DNA of 64,000 nt from Gammaproteobacteria bacterium (GCA_013151035.1 JAADJB010000045.1:1-64000); one strand, 5' to 3'; shown: positions 8,930 through 18,594, counted from the stretch's first letter. Translations and numbers: made by a program. The notes: a model not told the origin generated them from the letters alone.

Positions 8930-9837
8930 GATGAATTAACCAGAGAGTAACTCAGGTAAGCAAAAATAGCGCCTGCAGCAATCAGTAAAATTAGTTTAAG
9001 GCCCAGAATTATTCGGCTTGCAGGCAATGAGGCATCTTCGGTATCGTCTACTGCCAGTTTTGCATGTTTGCGTGTGATATTGATATCACCTTTACCATAG
9101 GCAGCCATTAGTGATTTATGGCACAGAATATTGAGCAGGCGAGGAATGCCTCGGCTGGCATTAAACAAATATTTCAGGGCATCTTTTTTGAAACAGGAGG
9201 GGCCATTCCATCCCGCATGGGTGAGTCGGTGTGAGATATAACCTGTGGCTGTTTCGTAGTCTAGTGGTTGCAGGGTGTAGGAAAAGGTGATGCGTTGTTT
9301 TAGCTGACGAAATTTTTTCAGGTTCAGGCGTTCATTCAGTTCGGGTTGTCCAAAGAGTACAATCTGAATCAATTTGAATTTCTCTGTCTCGATATTGGTA
9401 ATTAAACGCAAGGCCTCCAGACTGTCATCAGGCAGTGCCTGAGCCTCATCAATGAGCAGGACGACCTTTTTATCCTGTTTGATTAGAGCAATCAATTTTT
9501 CGGTAATCAATTTAACCAGTTTATGTAGGCCGATATTTTCCTGGTGTTCGATGCTGAGTTCATCAGCAAGTGCAATGTAGAGTTCCAGTGGTGGCAAAAA
9601 AGGATTCGGTATATAGGCAGTGATAAAGTTATCCGCCATATTTTTTAACAGGGTTCGGCAGAGCATGGTTTTTCCTGTGCCTACCTCACCGGTTATTTTT
9701 ATAAAGCCATCACCATGCGCCAGTGCGATCAAGATGGTATTGAGAGCCTCTTGATGATTGTTGTCTTTAAACAGGAAGCTGGTATCCGGTGTGATACTGA
9801 AGGGTAGTTCCTGTAATGAAAAATGTTTTAGATACAT
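8926..9837 (-). CDS. mshM: MshM, ExeA-like AAA ATPase
   Basis: A 303-residue ExeA/GspA-family ATPase. The opening MYLKHFSLQELPFSITPDTSF is the family N-terminus. Walker A is ITGEVGTGKTMLCRTLL (about 48-64) and Walker B is KKVVLLIDEAQAL (about 124-136), followed by the FGQPELNERL sensor region. A C-terminal transmembrane helix (LKLILLIAAGAIFAYLSY) is present. By analogy with GspA/GspB it should act with MshN in getting the secretin through or anchored to peptidoglycan. It lies 6 bases after mshL. Confidence 0.88.
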   Translation of the reverse strand: MYLKHFSLQELPFSITPDTSFLFKDNNHQEALNTILIALAHGDGFIKITGEVGTGKTMLCRTLLKNMADNFITAYIPNPFLPPLELYIALADELSIEHQENIGLHKLVKLITEKLIALIKQDKKVVLLIDEAQALPDDSLEALRLITNIETEKFKLIQIVLFGQPELNERLNLKKFRQLKQRITFSYTLQPLDYETATGYISHRLTHAGWNGPSCFKKDALKYLFNASRGIPRLLNILCHKSLMAAYGKGDINITRKHAKLAVDDTEDASLPASRIILGLKLILLIAAGAIFAYLSYSLVNSS

Positions 9838-9843
9838 TGTTGA

Positions 9844-11577
9844 TTACTTTTCATGGAGTAGGGGATAGGATTTTTTAATCCATTTTTGCCAGGCATAATC
9901 ATTATTGACAACAATCGGGCGTATCAAGATAACCAATTCACTTTTTCGGGTGCTTTCTTTTTTATGGGAGAACAGGTTGCCGATAAGCGGGATAGAACGA
10001 AGACCAGGGATACCCGCATCATTGCTGCTTATGCTGGTTTTCATCAGGCCGCCAATGGCGATAATTTGACCACTCTGTGCGCGAATGATGCTATCAGATT
10101 CACGGATTGAACTAAAGGCAAGGGGTACGCTCATGGTGTTGTTGGCAGTAATATTAATCTGCTTGGTTTTTTCAATAACTTCACTAACGGTCGGATGAAT
10201 GTGTAGGATGATGCTACCATTTTCATCAATTTGTGGAATAACATCGAGGGCAACACCTGAAAAGAACGGGGTCAGCTCAACATCAACTGTTTGATCCTGG
10301 GTTGCCGCTGTTGTGGTGGTGGTACGACTCTCAATATCGGTAACAAAAAATTCATCAGAGCCGACCTTGATAATGGCCTTTTGATTGTTGATGGTTGATA
10401 TGCGTGGGCTGGATAGAATGTGTACATCCCCTTGTGTGCCCAGTAATTCAATAAAGGCATTAAAGCGGTCAAAGTTAACCGCCAGAGAAAACATGCCACC
10501 AAAGGCAGCGGCAGTCGTACCCTGTATAGGTGTGTAATTATTGGGATCAAGGATACCATTATTTCCGGCGATAGACGGGGTGGTGCTACTGCTTAACAGG
10601 GTGCCACCACCAACTTGTGCTGCGGTGATGCTACCACCACTATTGAGGGCTGCCCAGTTAATGCCCGATTGATAGCCATCATTGAGTGCAACCTCAATAA
10701 TCTTGGCTTCAAGAATGACCTGTCGTTGTATGATCGATTGTGTCATCTCCAGAAAGTCTGCGATCTTTCTGATCTCGGAAGGCGTGGCATGCACCATTAC
10801 AATACCGGATAACGGGTTAACAATGACTCTTTTGTCTTTGTCTTCACCAATGATTGTCTTTAGAGATTGTTCAAGTTCAGGCCAGAAGTCAGAATCAGAA
10901 CTTGTATTGAGTTCGCTACCAGATACACTGGAGGATGCCAGAGTTTCATTATTGTTGTTGTTTGTATCGGTATCTGATCCAGTGGTGGTGGTTTTTGAGA
11001 CCTGTCCCGAGCTAACCTGAATCTTTGAGTTGCCACTACGATTAATATTCAGATAATTGATATTGAAGATACGGGTTATCAATTTATTTGACAGCACCTC
11101 ATAGCCGTTGGTTATTTTCATAAATTCATAACCGTATACGCTGCGTACCATTTTCATGGTCTCGTTCAGGGTGACATTTTTCAGGGTCAGGCTAATATTA
11201 CCTTTAATGCCTGGGTGAACCACCATATTATAAGGGGTGTCTTTTACCAGACTCATAAAAAAGGCCTTGGCAGGTACATTGTCGGTTATTACATTAAAGC
11301 GTGGTTCGGTATTTATAGTGGATTTTTTGTGACTAGAAACAGGGTAGCTTGGTAATAGAGCCTGTGTGATATCAGCCGGTGGTAGAGTAGGTGGTACTAT
11401 GTTTTTTTTGTTTTGATTAGGTTCTTTAACGGCGGCATGGACTGTCTCCATATTTTGTTTGGGGCGAACCTGATGAGCGGGATGACAGGCATACAGGTTG
11501 AGCAGAGCAAACAATATGATCAGTTGTAAAAAATATTTGCTAGTAACGGGTGTCATCTGTATAGAGGATATATTCAT
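9844..11577 (-). CDS. mshL: MshL outer-membrane secretin
   Basis: A 577-residue secretin. The N-terminal signal ends in the lipobox-like LLNLYAC, so it may be a lipoprotein; an ATG at codon 8 is an alternative start. N-terminal STN/N0-like domain (about 95-170), a Ser/Thr/Asn-rich linker (about 185-225), N1 domain with VIVNPLSGIVMVHATPSEI, then the secretin core with SSPRISTINNQKAIIKVG and the C-terminal amphipathic region GQIIAIGGLMKTSISSNDAG ... IPGLRSIPLIGNLFSHK. It forms the outer-membrane pore for the pilus. It overlaps the mshK stop by one base. Confidence 0.92.
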   Translation of the reverse strand: MNISSIQMTPVTSKYFLQLIILFALLNLYACHPAHQVRPKQNMETVHAAVKEPNQNKKNIVPPTLPPADITQALLPSYPVSSHKKSTINTEPRFNVITDNVPAKAFFMSLVKDTPYNMVVHPGIKGNISLTLKNVTLNETMKMVRSVYGYEFMKITNGYEVLSNKLITRIFNINYLNINRSGNSKIQVSSGQVSKTTTTGSDTDTNNNNNETLASSSVSGSELNTSSDSDFWPELEQSLKTIIGEDKDKRVIVNPLSGIVMVHATPSEIRKIADFLEMTQSIIQRQVILEAKIIEVALNDGYQSGINWAALNSGGSITAAQVGGGTLLSSSTTPSIAGNNGILDPNNYTPIQGTTAAAFGGMFSLAVNFDRFNAFIELLGTQGDVHILSSPRISTINNQKAIIKVGSDEFFVTDIESRTTTTTAATQDQTVDVELTPFFSGVALDVIPQIDENGSIILHIHPTVSEVIEKTKQINITANNTMSVPLAFSSIRESDSIIRAQSGQIIAIGGLMKTSISSNDAGIPGLRSIPLIGNLFSHKKESTRKSELVILIRPIVVNNDYAWQKWIKKSYPLLHEK

Positions 11578-11948
11578 TAACGAGGTTCTTTTATTTTTCT
11601 GGATTTCAGGGTCAGTATAATGGCTTTTTTATTGCTACCCAGTTTTACAGTGTCTTTGTTAATAGCGATGATTTGAGCATTATTAATCGTATCGCCTGTG
11701 GTAAGGCTCTTGCCATTAATAATGGCAATGCGTCGTTGGGGGGCGTGTAGTATGGAATTGAGTATCCATTGCTGTTGATCGGTTTTTTGAACGGCCAGGG
11801 TATGGGTTGGAAGCGTCGGATCTTTTAGTTTTGCCTGGAGACCGTGGCTTGACCCTATGAATGTAAAAATCAGGGTGATTGATAAAATGGATGCGCTATA
11901 TTTAATTAGTTTTATCTTATTTTCCATGCTGTTGTGAGCATAACACAT
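11577..11948 (-). CDS. mshK: MshK, PilP-like periplasmic protein
   Basis: A 123-residue exported protein with a signal helix (about 19-38) and a small PilP/MshK-like domain. The KDPTLPT motif matches the DPTRP motif of the family, and SILHAPQRRIAIINGKSLT ... GDTI is the homology-region beta fold that contacts the secretin. A second ATG at codon 8 (11925-11927) is an alternative start; neither has a strong ribosome-binding site. It is the first gene of the minus-strand run K-L-M-N-I-I2-J-E-G, so the operon promoter lies upstream, possibly in or before pyrD (20-base gap). Confidence 0.75.
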   Translation of the reverse strand: MCYAHNSMENKIKLIKYSASILSITLIFTFIGSSHGLQAKLKDPTLPTHTLAVQKTDQQQWILNSILHAPQRRIAIINGKSLTTGDTINNAQIIAINKDTVKLGSNKKAIILTLKSRKIKEPR

Positions 11949-11968
11949 TCATTTAAGTCTTAATGCAA

Positions 11969-12907
11969 TTAGTTTAATTGCAGGCTTCCTCTCAGTTCAG
12001 ACAGATTGCTCAGTTGATGACGTTGCAGGTAATCAATCAAACCTTGATTGATCTTTTTACAGATCAGCGGGTCATAGAATAGAGCTGTGCCAATACCAAC
12101 TGTTGTTGCACCGGCAATAATAAATTCCAGTGCGTCTTCTGCACTATTGATGCCGCCTTGGCCGATAATGGGGATATTGTGTACCTTGCAGACTTGATAG
12201 ACCTGGTGCACTTTTAACAGAGCAATCGGTTTAATTGCTGGCCCGGAAAGACCGCCCTGATTGTTGCCAATAATAGGTTTTCGATTTTCAATATCAATTG
12301 CCATGCCCATCAGGGTATTGATGGCAGCAAAGGCATCGGTGCCGGCTTCAATACAGCGCCGGGCATTTTCGGCAATATCGGTTTGATTGGGCGATAGTTT
12401 GGTGATCAGTGGTTTGCTGGTTGCCTTGCGACAGGCAGCCACTACGTTGGCAGACATCTCCACGTTATTGCCGAAGGCCACCCCCCCTTCCTTGACGTTC
12501 GGGCAGGAGATATTGATTTCAATGGCATCGACGGGCGAATCATCAAAGCGCTGACAGATTTCAGCATATTCCTCAATGGTCGAGCCTGCTACATTAGCGA
12601 TAAAGCGGGTTTCAGAAAAATCGAGGTCAGGAAGGATTTGGTTGATAACGTGATCCGCTCCCGGATTTTGCAGGCCAATGGCGTTAATCATGCCCATTGG
12701 TGTTTCATAGATACGGTGTGGCGGGTTGCCCAGCCGGGGTTCCAGGGTTGTACCCTTGAGGCAGACGGCACCGACATCGTTATTGGAAAAACCAGCAATA
12801 CGCGTGTATTCTTCTCCAAATCCAACACAGCCAGAGAGTAGTACCTGTGGCGAGTTTAGAGTGAGGCCGCAAAAGTCAGTTATTAATGGATTTTTATCAG
12901 TTGGCAT
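11969..12907 (-). CDS. pyrD: Dihydroorotate dehydrogenase, class 1B-like catalytic subunit
   Basis: A 312-residue TIM-barrel flavoenzyme. INISCPNVKEGGVAFG (about 133-148) holds the catalytic Cys of class 1 enzymes; class 2 membrane enzymes have Ser. INTLMGMAIDIENRKP and GGLSGPAIKPIAL are class 1B signatures for FMN binding, and IIGQGGINSAEDALEFI is the phosphate-binding end. No N-terminal membrane helix. Class 1B enzymes normally need the PyrK Fe-S/FAD partner to pass electrons to NAD; no pyrK lies nearby. Most gammaproteobacteria use class 2 PyrD. It is upstream of mshK on the same strand and divergent from trmL. Confidence 0.85.
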   Translation of the reverse strand: MPTDKNPLITDFCGLTLNSPQVLLSGCVGFGEEYTRIAGFSNNDVGAVCLKGTTLEPRLGNPPHRIYETPMGMINAIGLQNPGADHVINQILPDLDFSETRFIANVAGSTIEEYAEICQRFDDSPVDAIEINISCPNVKEGGVAFGNNVEMSANVVAACRKATSKPLITKLSPNQTDIAENARRCIEAGTDAFAAINTLMGMAIDIENRKPIIGNNQGGLSGPAIKPIALLKVHQVYQVCKVHNIPIIGQGGINSAEDALEFIIAGATTVGIGTALFYDPLICKKINQGLIDYLQRHQLSNLSELRGSLQLN

Positions 12908-12963
12908 GGCTCATCATAGCTTATTGATTAATTCATTTAGATAATACCTTAAGGTGTAGCGAT

Positions 12964-13428
12964 ATGTTTCATATTATTTTATATCAACCAGAGATCCCAC
13001 CTAATACAGGTAATATTATGCGCCTTTGTGCCAACACGGGTTGTCAATTACATCTAATCCACCCGCTGGGTTTTTCGGTGGATGATCGTAGTTTACGCCG
13101 TGCCGGTCTGGATTATCGAGATGCTGCGGTGATGAAGGAATATGATAGTTTGCAGGATTGTTTGCAGCAGATACCAGTCACGCGGGTTTATGCTTGTTCA
13201 ACCAAGGGAGCGCAGTCTTATCATAAGGTTGATTTTGCTGAGGGTGATGCCTTGTTATTTGGTCCGGAGACCCGTGGTCTGCCTGCCGAGGTATTAGACT
13301 CTTTGCCAGAAAATCAGGTGATACGGGTGCCGATGCAGGCGAATAGCCGGAGCTTGAATCTATCGAACACAGTTGCCGTTGTTGTTTATGAGGCCTGGCG
13401 ACAGCAAGGGTTTGGGGGGGAGGTTTAG
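12964..13428 (+). CDS. trmL: tRNA (cytidine/uridine-34 2'-O)-methyltransferase TrmL
   Basis: A 154-residue SPOUT methyltransferase of the TrmL (YibK) family, the usual minimal length. It methylates the 2'-OH of the wobble base of tRNA-Leu isoacceptors. Motif 1 is [16 protein letters not shown] (about 11-26), motif 2 [11 protein letters not shown] and motif 3 [20 protein letters not shown], which form the SAM-binding trefoil knot. The start ATG follows AAGGTGTAGCGAT. It overlaps gpsA convergently by four bases. In E. coli trmL is also close to gpsA-secB. Confidence 0.95.
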   Translation: MFHIILYQPEIPPNTGNIMRLCANTGCQLHLIHPLGFSVDDRSLRRAGLDYRDAAVMKEYDSLQDCLQQIPVTRVYACSTKGAQSYHKVDFAEGDALLFGPETRGLPAEVLDSLPENQVIRVPMQANSRSLNLSNTVAVVVYEAWRQQGFGGEV

Positions 13429-14432
13429 CCGAGTTCGGGCTTGCGTTCGCGTCCGAGCAGGGCTCGGGCGGCTGCTTGTGGTGCTATATTCTCATAAAGA
13501 ACACGGTAGACCTGTTCGGTAATGGGGAGTTCAATCTGTAATTTTTTAGCCAGCTTCATCATCTCTTTGGTGGTGTTGGCGCCCTCAACAACTTGTCCGA
13601 TGGATGCAATGGCCTCATCCTTGCTGTATCCCTGACCAAGAGCCATGCCCAGTTTTCGGTTACGGCTTTGGTTATCGGTGCAGGTCAGGATAAGATCGCC
13701 GACACCGGCAAGCCCCATAAAGGTCTCCTGTTTTCCACCAAGTGCGGTGCCGAGTCGGATGAGCTCGGCTAGTCCACGGGTGATGAGTGCGGCACGACTG
13801 TTGGCACCCAGACCAAGACCATCGGAGATACCGGCGGCAATGGCGAGAACATTCTTTAATGCGCCACCGAGCTGAACGCCAATAACATCATTGGTAGTGT
13901 AGGCGCGTAATGACTTGTTATGCAGTAATTGTGCAACGTTAGCGGCGGTTTCGGAGGAATTAGACGCAATTGCAACCGCTGTTGGTAGCCCGCTAGCAAC
14001 CTCTCTGGCAAAAGTGGGGCCTGATAATATGGCGATGGGGTGATCCTTGCCGAGTATTTCTTCACCCACCTGATGTAATAGCTTGCCGCTATTCTGTTCA
14101 AGGCCTTTGGTCGCAATAATGAGTCGGGATGAGGGTTTTAATAGTCCGTCACAGATTTGTAGCTGACCACGAAAAGCATGGCTGGGAACAACCATGAGCA
14201 GGTCGGCTGATCCTTGTAAGCTGTCCTTAATATCTGGACAAATTTGTAGATTGGGTGGAAAGGCAATTTCAGGCAGGTAGGTTGAATTGCAGCGATCTTT
14301 CTCTAATTGCTGTAAAAACTCTGGTTTATGCCCCCAAAGGCGTACATCATGCCCATTTTGTGCTAGCAGAATAGCGAGCGCGGTGCCCCATGAACCGGCA
14401 CCATGAACAGCGATTGGGTGATGTGATGCCAT
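13425..14432 (-). CDS. gpsA: NAD(P)H-dependent glycerol-3-phosphate dehydrogenase
   Basis: A 335-residue cytosolic enzyme that reduces dihydroxyacetone phosphate to sn-glycerol 3-phosphate for phospholipid synthesis. The Rossmann motif [10 protein letters not shown] is at residues 11-20, the family motif [17 protein letters not shown] near 139-155, and the catalytic Lys in [17 protein letters not shown] near 188-204. Length is normal. It follows secB by about 20 bases on the same strand, the conserved secB-gpsA pair. Confidence 0.97.
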   Translation of the reverse strand: MASHHPIAVHGAGSWGTALAILLAQNGHDVRLWGHKPEFLQQLEKDRCNSTYLPEIAFPPNLQICPDIKDSLQGSADLLMVVPSHAFRGQLQICDGLLKPSSRLIIATKGLEQNSGKLLHQVGEEILGKDHPIAILSGPTFAREVASGLPTAVAIASNSSETAANVAQLLHNKSLRAYTTNDVIGVQLGGALKNVLAIAAGISDGLGLGANSRAALITRGLAELIRLGTALGGKQETFMGLAGVGDLILTCTDNQSRNRKLGMALGQGYSKDEAIASIGQVVEGANTTKEMMKLAKKLQIELPITEQVYRVLYENIAPQAAARALLGRERKPELG

Positions 14433-14453
14433 TATACCAGGGGCATTCCGGAT

Positions 14454-14948
14454 TTAATGGGTGACTTCCGGGGTCTCGTTATCACCGTCAGTGGCTGCTT
14501 GTTGCTGGGCAGCCATCTGTTGTGTTTTCTGTGCGTATAAGGCCTCAAAATTTAGAGGGGAAAGCAATAATTGGGTAAATCCGCCCTTGGACACCATGCT
14601 GGCAGCCGCCTCTGAGGCATAGGGGTAAATCAGGCTGGGCGCATAGCTACCGAGCATGGGGCCTAGTTCTTCATCAGAAAAACCCTTGACCAGAAATAGC
14701 CCTGCTTGTTGTACCTCGGCAAGATAGGCGGTCTCATCACTATCTCCGACCTTGGCGGTAACAGTGAGTGACAGCATAACTTCAAATAGATCATTATCCC
14801 CTTTTTTAACCTCGCTATTAAGTTGCATATTGAGATTAGGTTTCCACTCCTTGGCAAAGATGCCTGGTGTGTTCGGGGCCTCGAAGGAGGCATCCTTTAA
14901 GTAGATTTTTTGCAATTCAAATCTTTTTGTATTTTCGCTATCAGCCAT
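14454..14948 (-). CDS. secB: Protein-export chaperone SecB
   Basis: SecB keeps Sec-dependent precursors unfolded and hands them to SecA. The chosen start gives 164 residues, MADSENTKRFELQKIYLKD, with an AGGGA ribosome-binding site about 6 bases upstream. An in-frame extension of 27 codons to 15029 exists but runs into yibN and has no SecB homology, so it is rejected. Conserved segments are IYLKDASFEAPN, the AYLAEVQQAGLF dimer region, and LIYPYASEAAASMVSKGGF. The acidic C-terminus (TDGDNETPEVTH) lacks an obvious zinc-binding SecA-contact tail. Confidence 0.96.
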   Translation of the reverse strand: MADSENTKRFELQKIYLKDASFEAPNTPGIFAKEWKPNLNMQLNSEVKKGDNDLFEVMLSLTVTAKVGDSDETAYLAEVQQAGLFLVKGFSDEELGPMLGSYAPSLIYPYASEAAASMVSKGGFTQLLLSPLNFEALYAQKTQQMAAQQQAATDGDNETPEVTH

Positions 14949-14976
14949 GTCGAGTCCCTGTATATTTGTGAAGTAA

Positions 14977-15402
14977 TTATGCTTTGTTGATGGGTAGGTT
15001 GGCATTTTGCCATGCCATGAACCCACCATTTAGATTCTTTAAGTCGTTAAAGCCCAGTTTTTTTAATAGATTGCAGGCCTTTGCTGAACGATGACCGCTA
15101 CGACAATAGACGATGACTGTCTTGTCAGGGCTCAGTTCACTATGGCGTGTATTGAGTTCGGGTAGCGGGATGTGAGTGTCGTCTTGCAGTGAGCCATTTT
15201 TGAGTTCATCGGCGTTGCGCACGTCCAGCAGAGTGATATCCTGTTCATTGCTCAGCTGAATCAATTGCTGAGGGCTGATGTCCGGAAAGCCACGGGTCTT
15301 GTGTTGTATTTCACCCAGGATCAGCATGCCAAGTAGCACAGCAAAGGCAAAGGATAGTTCCCAGTGGTTAGTAATGAACTCGCCGAGTTGAATAGTGTCC
15401 AT
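14977..15402 (-). CDS. yibN: Membrane-anchored rhodanese-like sulfurtransferase (YibN)
   Basis: A 141-residue protein with an N-terminal transmembrane helix (LSFAFAVLLGMLILGEI, about 14-30) and one rhodanese domain (about 40-138). The active-site loop is CRSGHRS near residue 100, with the catalytic Cys that carries the persulfide. The strand ITLLDVRNADELKNGSL is the rhodanese CH2A motif. It faces the cytoplasm. E. coli has yibN-grxC-secB-gpsA; grxC is absent here and secB follows directly. It is 25 bases downstream of an ArsR-type regulator on the same strand. Confidence 0.93.
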   Translation of the reverse strand: MDTIQLGEFITNHWELSFAFAVLLGMLILGEIQHKTRGFPDISPQQLIQLSNEQDITLLDVRNADELKNGSLQDDTHIPLPELNTRHSELSPDKTVIVYCRSGHRSAKACNLLKKLGFNDLKNLNGGFMAWQNANLPINKA

Positions 15403-15427
15403 AGTTTATATTCTTGAATTGAGTGGG

Positions 15428-15748
15428 TTAGGGTTGTCTTGAACAAAATACCTGGCGCATCATATCAATGAGTTGCAGGGTGCGGGTATCGCCAATGCGG
15501 TAAAAGACCTTATTGGCTTCTTTGCGTGTATTAAGAATGCCCTTGTCACGCAAGATGGCAAGATGTTGAGATATATTGCTTTGCGAGGTGCCTACTTTGG
15601 TAACAATTTCCTGTACGCTATATTCTGTGTCGCCTAGTTTACACAGGATGCTCAGACGCAACGGGTGCGACATAGCCTTGAGCGAACGTGAGGCTCGTTC
15701 AATATCCTCTGCCTGGGAGAGTAGATCTGCATCAGTGTTTTCACTCAT
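15428..15748 (-). CDS. ArsR-family regulator with a SqrR/BigR-type cysteine pair
   Basis: A 106-residue winged-helix ArsR/SmtB-type repressor. The recognition region is KVGTSQSNISQHLAILRDKG (about 51-70) and the wing NTRKEANKVFYRI. No metal motif (ELCVCDL type) is present. Instead there are only two cysteines, C36 (in RLSILCKLGD) and C102 (in RQVFCSRQP), 66 residues apart. Known persulfide sensors SqrR and BigR use a pair with this same spacing. It sits upstream of, and on the same strand as, the rhodanese gene. A role as a sulfide/persulfide-responsive repressor is inferred, not shown. Confidence 0.85.
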   Translation of the reverse strand: MSENTDADLLSQAEDIERASRSLKAMSHPLRLSILCKLGDTEYSVQEIVTKVGTSQSNISQHLAILRDKGILNTRKEANKVFYRIGDTRTLQLIDMMRQVFCSRQP

Positions 15749-15791
15749 AGTATTACCATTTAACTTATGCGGTTTGATTTATCATATCCTT

Positions 15792-15809
15792 TATAATTAA
15801 AACATTATA
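15792..15809. promoter_or_regulatory. AT-rich inverted repeat between arsR and gpmI
   Basis: TATAAT-6 bases-ATTATA lies in the 92-base gap between the divergent regulator and gpmI. The arms themselves resemble -10 elements on both strands, so this may be a promoter, an ArsR-family operator, or both. Only the symmetry is seen; binding is inferred. Confidence 0.35.
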
Positions 15810-15840
15810 CAATAATACTGTACTTTAGCGTGGAAATTTT

Positions 15841-17388
15841 ATGCCAAATAATATCAAGCCAGTTGTTTTGTTGATCATGGACGGTTGGGGTTATAGCGAA
15901 GACCCTTTCTATAATGCCATTCATGCGGCGAATAAGCCGGTATGGGATGGCCTATGGAGTCAATATCCGCATACCTTGATACGCACCTCGGGTGCGGCGG
16001 TGGGTCTGCCCGCTGATCAGATGGGCAACTCGGAGGTCGGGCACCTGAATTTGGGTGCTGGCCGGGTGGTCTACCAGGAGTTTACCCGGGTTAGCCGTTC
16101 GATTAAAACCGGTTCTTTCTTTACTAATGCAACCCTGACCGATGCGGTTGATTTGGCAATTGAGAGTGATAAGGCGGTGCATCTTATTGGTCTGTTATCG
16201 CCGGGCGGGGTGCATAGTCATGAAGAACATATTCATGCGATGGCTGAGTTAGCGGTTAAACGGGGCTGTAACAAAGTCTATATGCATGCCTTTCTGGATG
16301 GTCGTGATACGGCGCCACGTAGCGCGCAGGAATCCCTGCAGCGTATGGATGATAAGTTTGCCGAGCTGGGCGTGGGTTGTATTGCCTCTGTTATTGGTCG
16401 TTATTTTGCGATGGATCGGGATCATCGCTGGGAACGAATTAAGTCCTCTTACGATTTGATTACTCAGGGTAAGTCTGCTTATCGCGCAGAAAATGCTGTT
16501 GCGGCTCTGCAAATGGCCTATGAACGTGATGAATCAGATGAGTTCGTTCAGGCTACCGCGATTGTGCCCGCAGGTGGTTCAGCGGTGCGGGTTGAGGATG
16601 GTGATGTCATCATCTTTATGAATTATCGTTCTGATCGAGCCAGACAAATTACCCGGCCCTTTATTGAACCGGTGTTTGATGGTTTTACGCGTGAATATGT
16701 CCCGAAACTGGGGCGTTTTGCCAGTTTGACAGAATATAAGGCCGACTTTGATGTGCCGGTTGCCTTTCCTTCTGAACGTCTACGGAATGTCTTTGGTGAA
16801 TATGTTGCGAATAATGGTCTGCGTCAGATGCGTATAGCAGAGACCGAGAAGTATGCCCATGTCACCTTCTTTTTTAATGGCGGTGAGGAAGATCCCTTTG
16901 AGTGTGAAGATCGCATCCTGATCCCTTCGCCCTCGGTTGCAACTTATGATCTACAACCGGAAATGAGTGCGGATGAATTGACGGACCGTCTGGTTGAGAC
17001 CATTGAGGGTGGTAAGCATGATGTAATTATCTGTAATTATGCCAACCCGGATATGGTCGGGCATAGTGGTCATTATGAAGCTGCGATTAAGGCGATTGAG
17101 TTCCTGGATCAGTGCTTAGGTCGGGTTCTTGTGGCGATACAGCATGTGGATGGCGACCTCCTGATTACTGCCGATCATGGTAATGCAGAAAAGATGCGGG
17201 ATGAAGACACCGGTCAGCCACATACAGCGCATACTACGAACCCGGTACCTTTGATCTATGTCGGTCATCGGGGGATATTAAATGACACCGGTTCATTGTG
17301 TGATATTGCACCCACTATGCTGGAATTGATGCGTCTACCTATCCCGCAGGAAATGAGTGGTAGTAGTTTGATAGAATTTGTTGGTTAA
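15841..17388 (+). CDS. gpmI: Cofactor-independent phosphoglycerate mutase
   Basis: A 515-residue alkaline-phosphatase-superfamily enzyme that interconverts 3- and 2-phosphoglycerate with two Mn ions. [13 protein letters not shown] (about 10-22) holds the first metal Asp, [15 protein letters not shown] (about 61-75) the phosphorylated Ser, [14 protein letters not shown] substrate residues, and [13 protein letters not shown] (about 440-452) further metal ligands. Length is standard. It heads the plus-strand run gpmI-envC-ctpA-yibQ-yajL, as in many gammaproteobacteria. Confidence 0.98.
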   Translation: MPNNIKPVVLLIMDGWGYSEDPFYNAIHAANKPVWDGLWSQYPHTLIRTSGAAVGLPADQMGNSEVGHLNLGAGRVVYQEFTRVSRSIKTGSFFTNATLTDAVDLAIESDKAVHLIGLLSPGGVHSHEEHIHAMAELAVKRGCNKVYMHAFLDGRDTAPRSAQESLQRMDDKFAELGVGCIASVIGRYFAMDRDHRWERIKSSYDLITQGKSAYRAENAVAALQMAYERDESDEFVQATAIVPAGGSAVRVEDGDVIIFMNYRSDRARQITRPFIEPVFDGFTREYVPKLGRFASLTEYKADFDVPVAFPSERLRNVFGEYVANNGLRQMRIAETEKYAHVTFFFNGGEEDPFECEDRILIPSPSVATYDLQPEMSADELTDRLVETIEGGKHDVIICNYANPDMVGHSGHYEAAIKAIEFLDQCLGRVLVAIQHVDGDLLITADHGNAEKMRDEDTGQPHTAHTTNPVPLIYVGHRGILNDTGSLCDIAPTMLELMRLPIPQEMSGSSLIEFVG

Positions 17389-18565
17389 ACATTCATACGA
17401 TAATGATTCACTCAGGCGCTGGGGGTTTCGTCTAGGGTGGTTGTTTTTGGGTTGTTTTTTTATCCCGCTGACGTGGGCGAATACGCAGCCTGATATTAAT
17501 GCCGATAAAAATCTACAGCAGATTCGTGAACAGATTGAGCAGATTCGCAATAAAATAAGTCGCAATCAAAAAAAAGAATCGAAGTTGGAGACCGGGTTAC
17601 GGACGCTTGCCTTAAGTCTTGCGCGTAGCACGCAGGTACTCAGAGATATTGAGCGCAGGGTTTATCAGCAGCAAAGGCAGTTGGATGAATTGCAACAAAC
17701 CAGGGGTAGGCAATCACAACGACTGGATGAATTGAATGCGGATCTGGCAAAGGTTATAAAGGCTGCGTATGGTTTGGGTCGTCAGGGACGTTTGCGTTTG
17801 TTGTTGAGTAGTGAAGATCCTGCTGTGTTGGCACGTAATCAAATTTATTTTAATTATGTGGCGGATAGTCAGGCTGCTTTGATCAAAGAGATAGAACAAG
17901 GCATGGAGGCATTGTATAGTACGGAAAGTCATATTGTTGCAGGGAAGGAAAGCTTGCAGGAATTAAAGCGTAACAAGCTGGCAAAGCGTAATGACTTGCA
18001 GCAACAGCGGGCGCGTCGTCAGCAGTTGTTACAGGTGTTACGCAAGGATCTTGGTCAGCAGGAAAATATACTGGAGCGTTTATTGGCCAACGAAAGGCAA
18101 TTGCAGGCGCTGGTGGATGAGTTGCAGTCTTTATCGTTAGAGGAAATGGAGCTACGCGAACAAGGCTCTTTTCGTGATATGAAAGGGCAGTTATCCCGAC
18201 CATTAAGAGGGGAATTGTTACAGCACTTTGGCCGGCAACGTCAGGGTAGTGGTTTAGCCGCAAAGGGTGTGGTGATTCAGGCTGATGCTGGCAGTGCAGT
18301 GCATGCTATATTTAATGGTCGTGTTGTATTTGCCGATTGGCTACGTGGATTTGGCATGTTGATTATTATTGATCATGGTAGTGAATTTATGAGCCTGTAT
18401 GGGCAGAATCAAAGCCTGTATAAAGAGGTAGGTGAGTGGGTCATGAGTGGTGAGGAAATCGCAGGTGTTGGGGATGGCGGTGTATCGGCACAACAAGGGT
18501 TGTATTTTGAGTTACGAGAAAAAGGCAGGCCTGTTAATCCTCAAGGCTGGTGGGTAACAGATTAG
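17378..18565 (+). CDS. envC: Murein hydrolase activator EnvC
   Basis: A periplasmic activator of AmiA/AmiB amidases in septum splitting. There is a hydrophobic signal near residues 15-35 ([17 protein letters not shown]), a long coiled coil (about 40-260) and a C-terminal LytM/M23-like domain (about 275-390: [36 protein letters not shown]). The zinc-binding HxxxD motif is absent, as is usual for EnvC, so it activates rather than cuts. No ATG precedes the signal sequence; the likely start is TTG at 17378 or 17381, inside the gpmI 3' end, so the two are translationally coupled. Confidence 0.9.
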   Translation: MLVKHSYDNDSLRRWGFRLGWLFLGCFFIPLTWANTQPDINADKNLQQIREQIEQIRNKISRNQKKESKLETGLRTLALSLARSTQVLRDIERRVYQQQRQLDELQQTRGRQSQRLDELNADLAKVIKAAYGLGRQGRLRLLLSSEDPAVLARNQIYFNYVADSQAALIKEIEQGMEALYSTESHIVAGKESLQELKRNKLAKRNDLQQQRARRQQLLQVLRKDLGQQENILERLLANERQLQALVDELQSLSLEEMELREQGSFRDMKGQLSRPLRGELLQHFGRQRQGSGLAAKGVVIQADAGSAVHAIFNGRVVFADWLRGFGMLIIIDHGSEFMSLYGQNQSLYKEVGEWVMSGEEIAGVGDGGVSAQQGLYFELREKGRPVNPQGWWVTD

Positions 18566-18594
18566 CCTGTGGATTCAGGTATTAATTTAAGGAA

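Noticed and set aside
12945-12954. ACCTTAAGGT palindrome in the pyrD-trmL gap
   Set aside because: Ten bases of A+T-rich symmetry in a short gap; too likely by chance to call an operator.
14950-14980. Missing grxC between yibN and secB as a special deletion
   Set aside because: Loss of grxC from this run is common across gammaproteobacteria; it was not counted as a finding.
14949-15029. N-terminal extension of SecB by 27 residues
   Set aside because: It lies inside the yibN coding end, and the SecB family starts at MADSENTKRFELQKIYL, which has its own AGGGA site.
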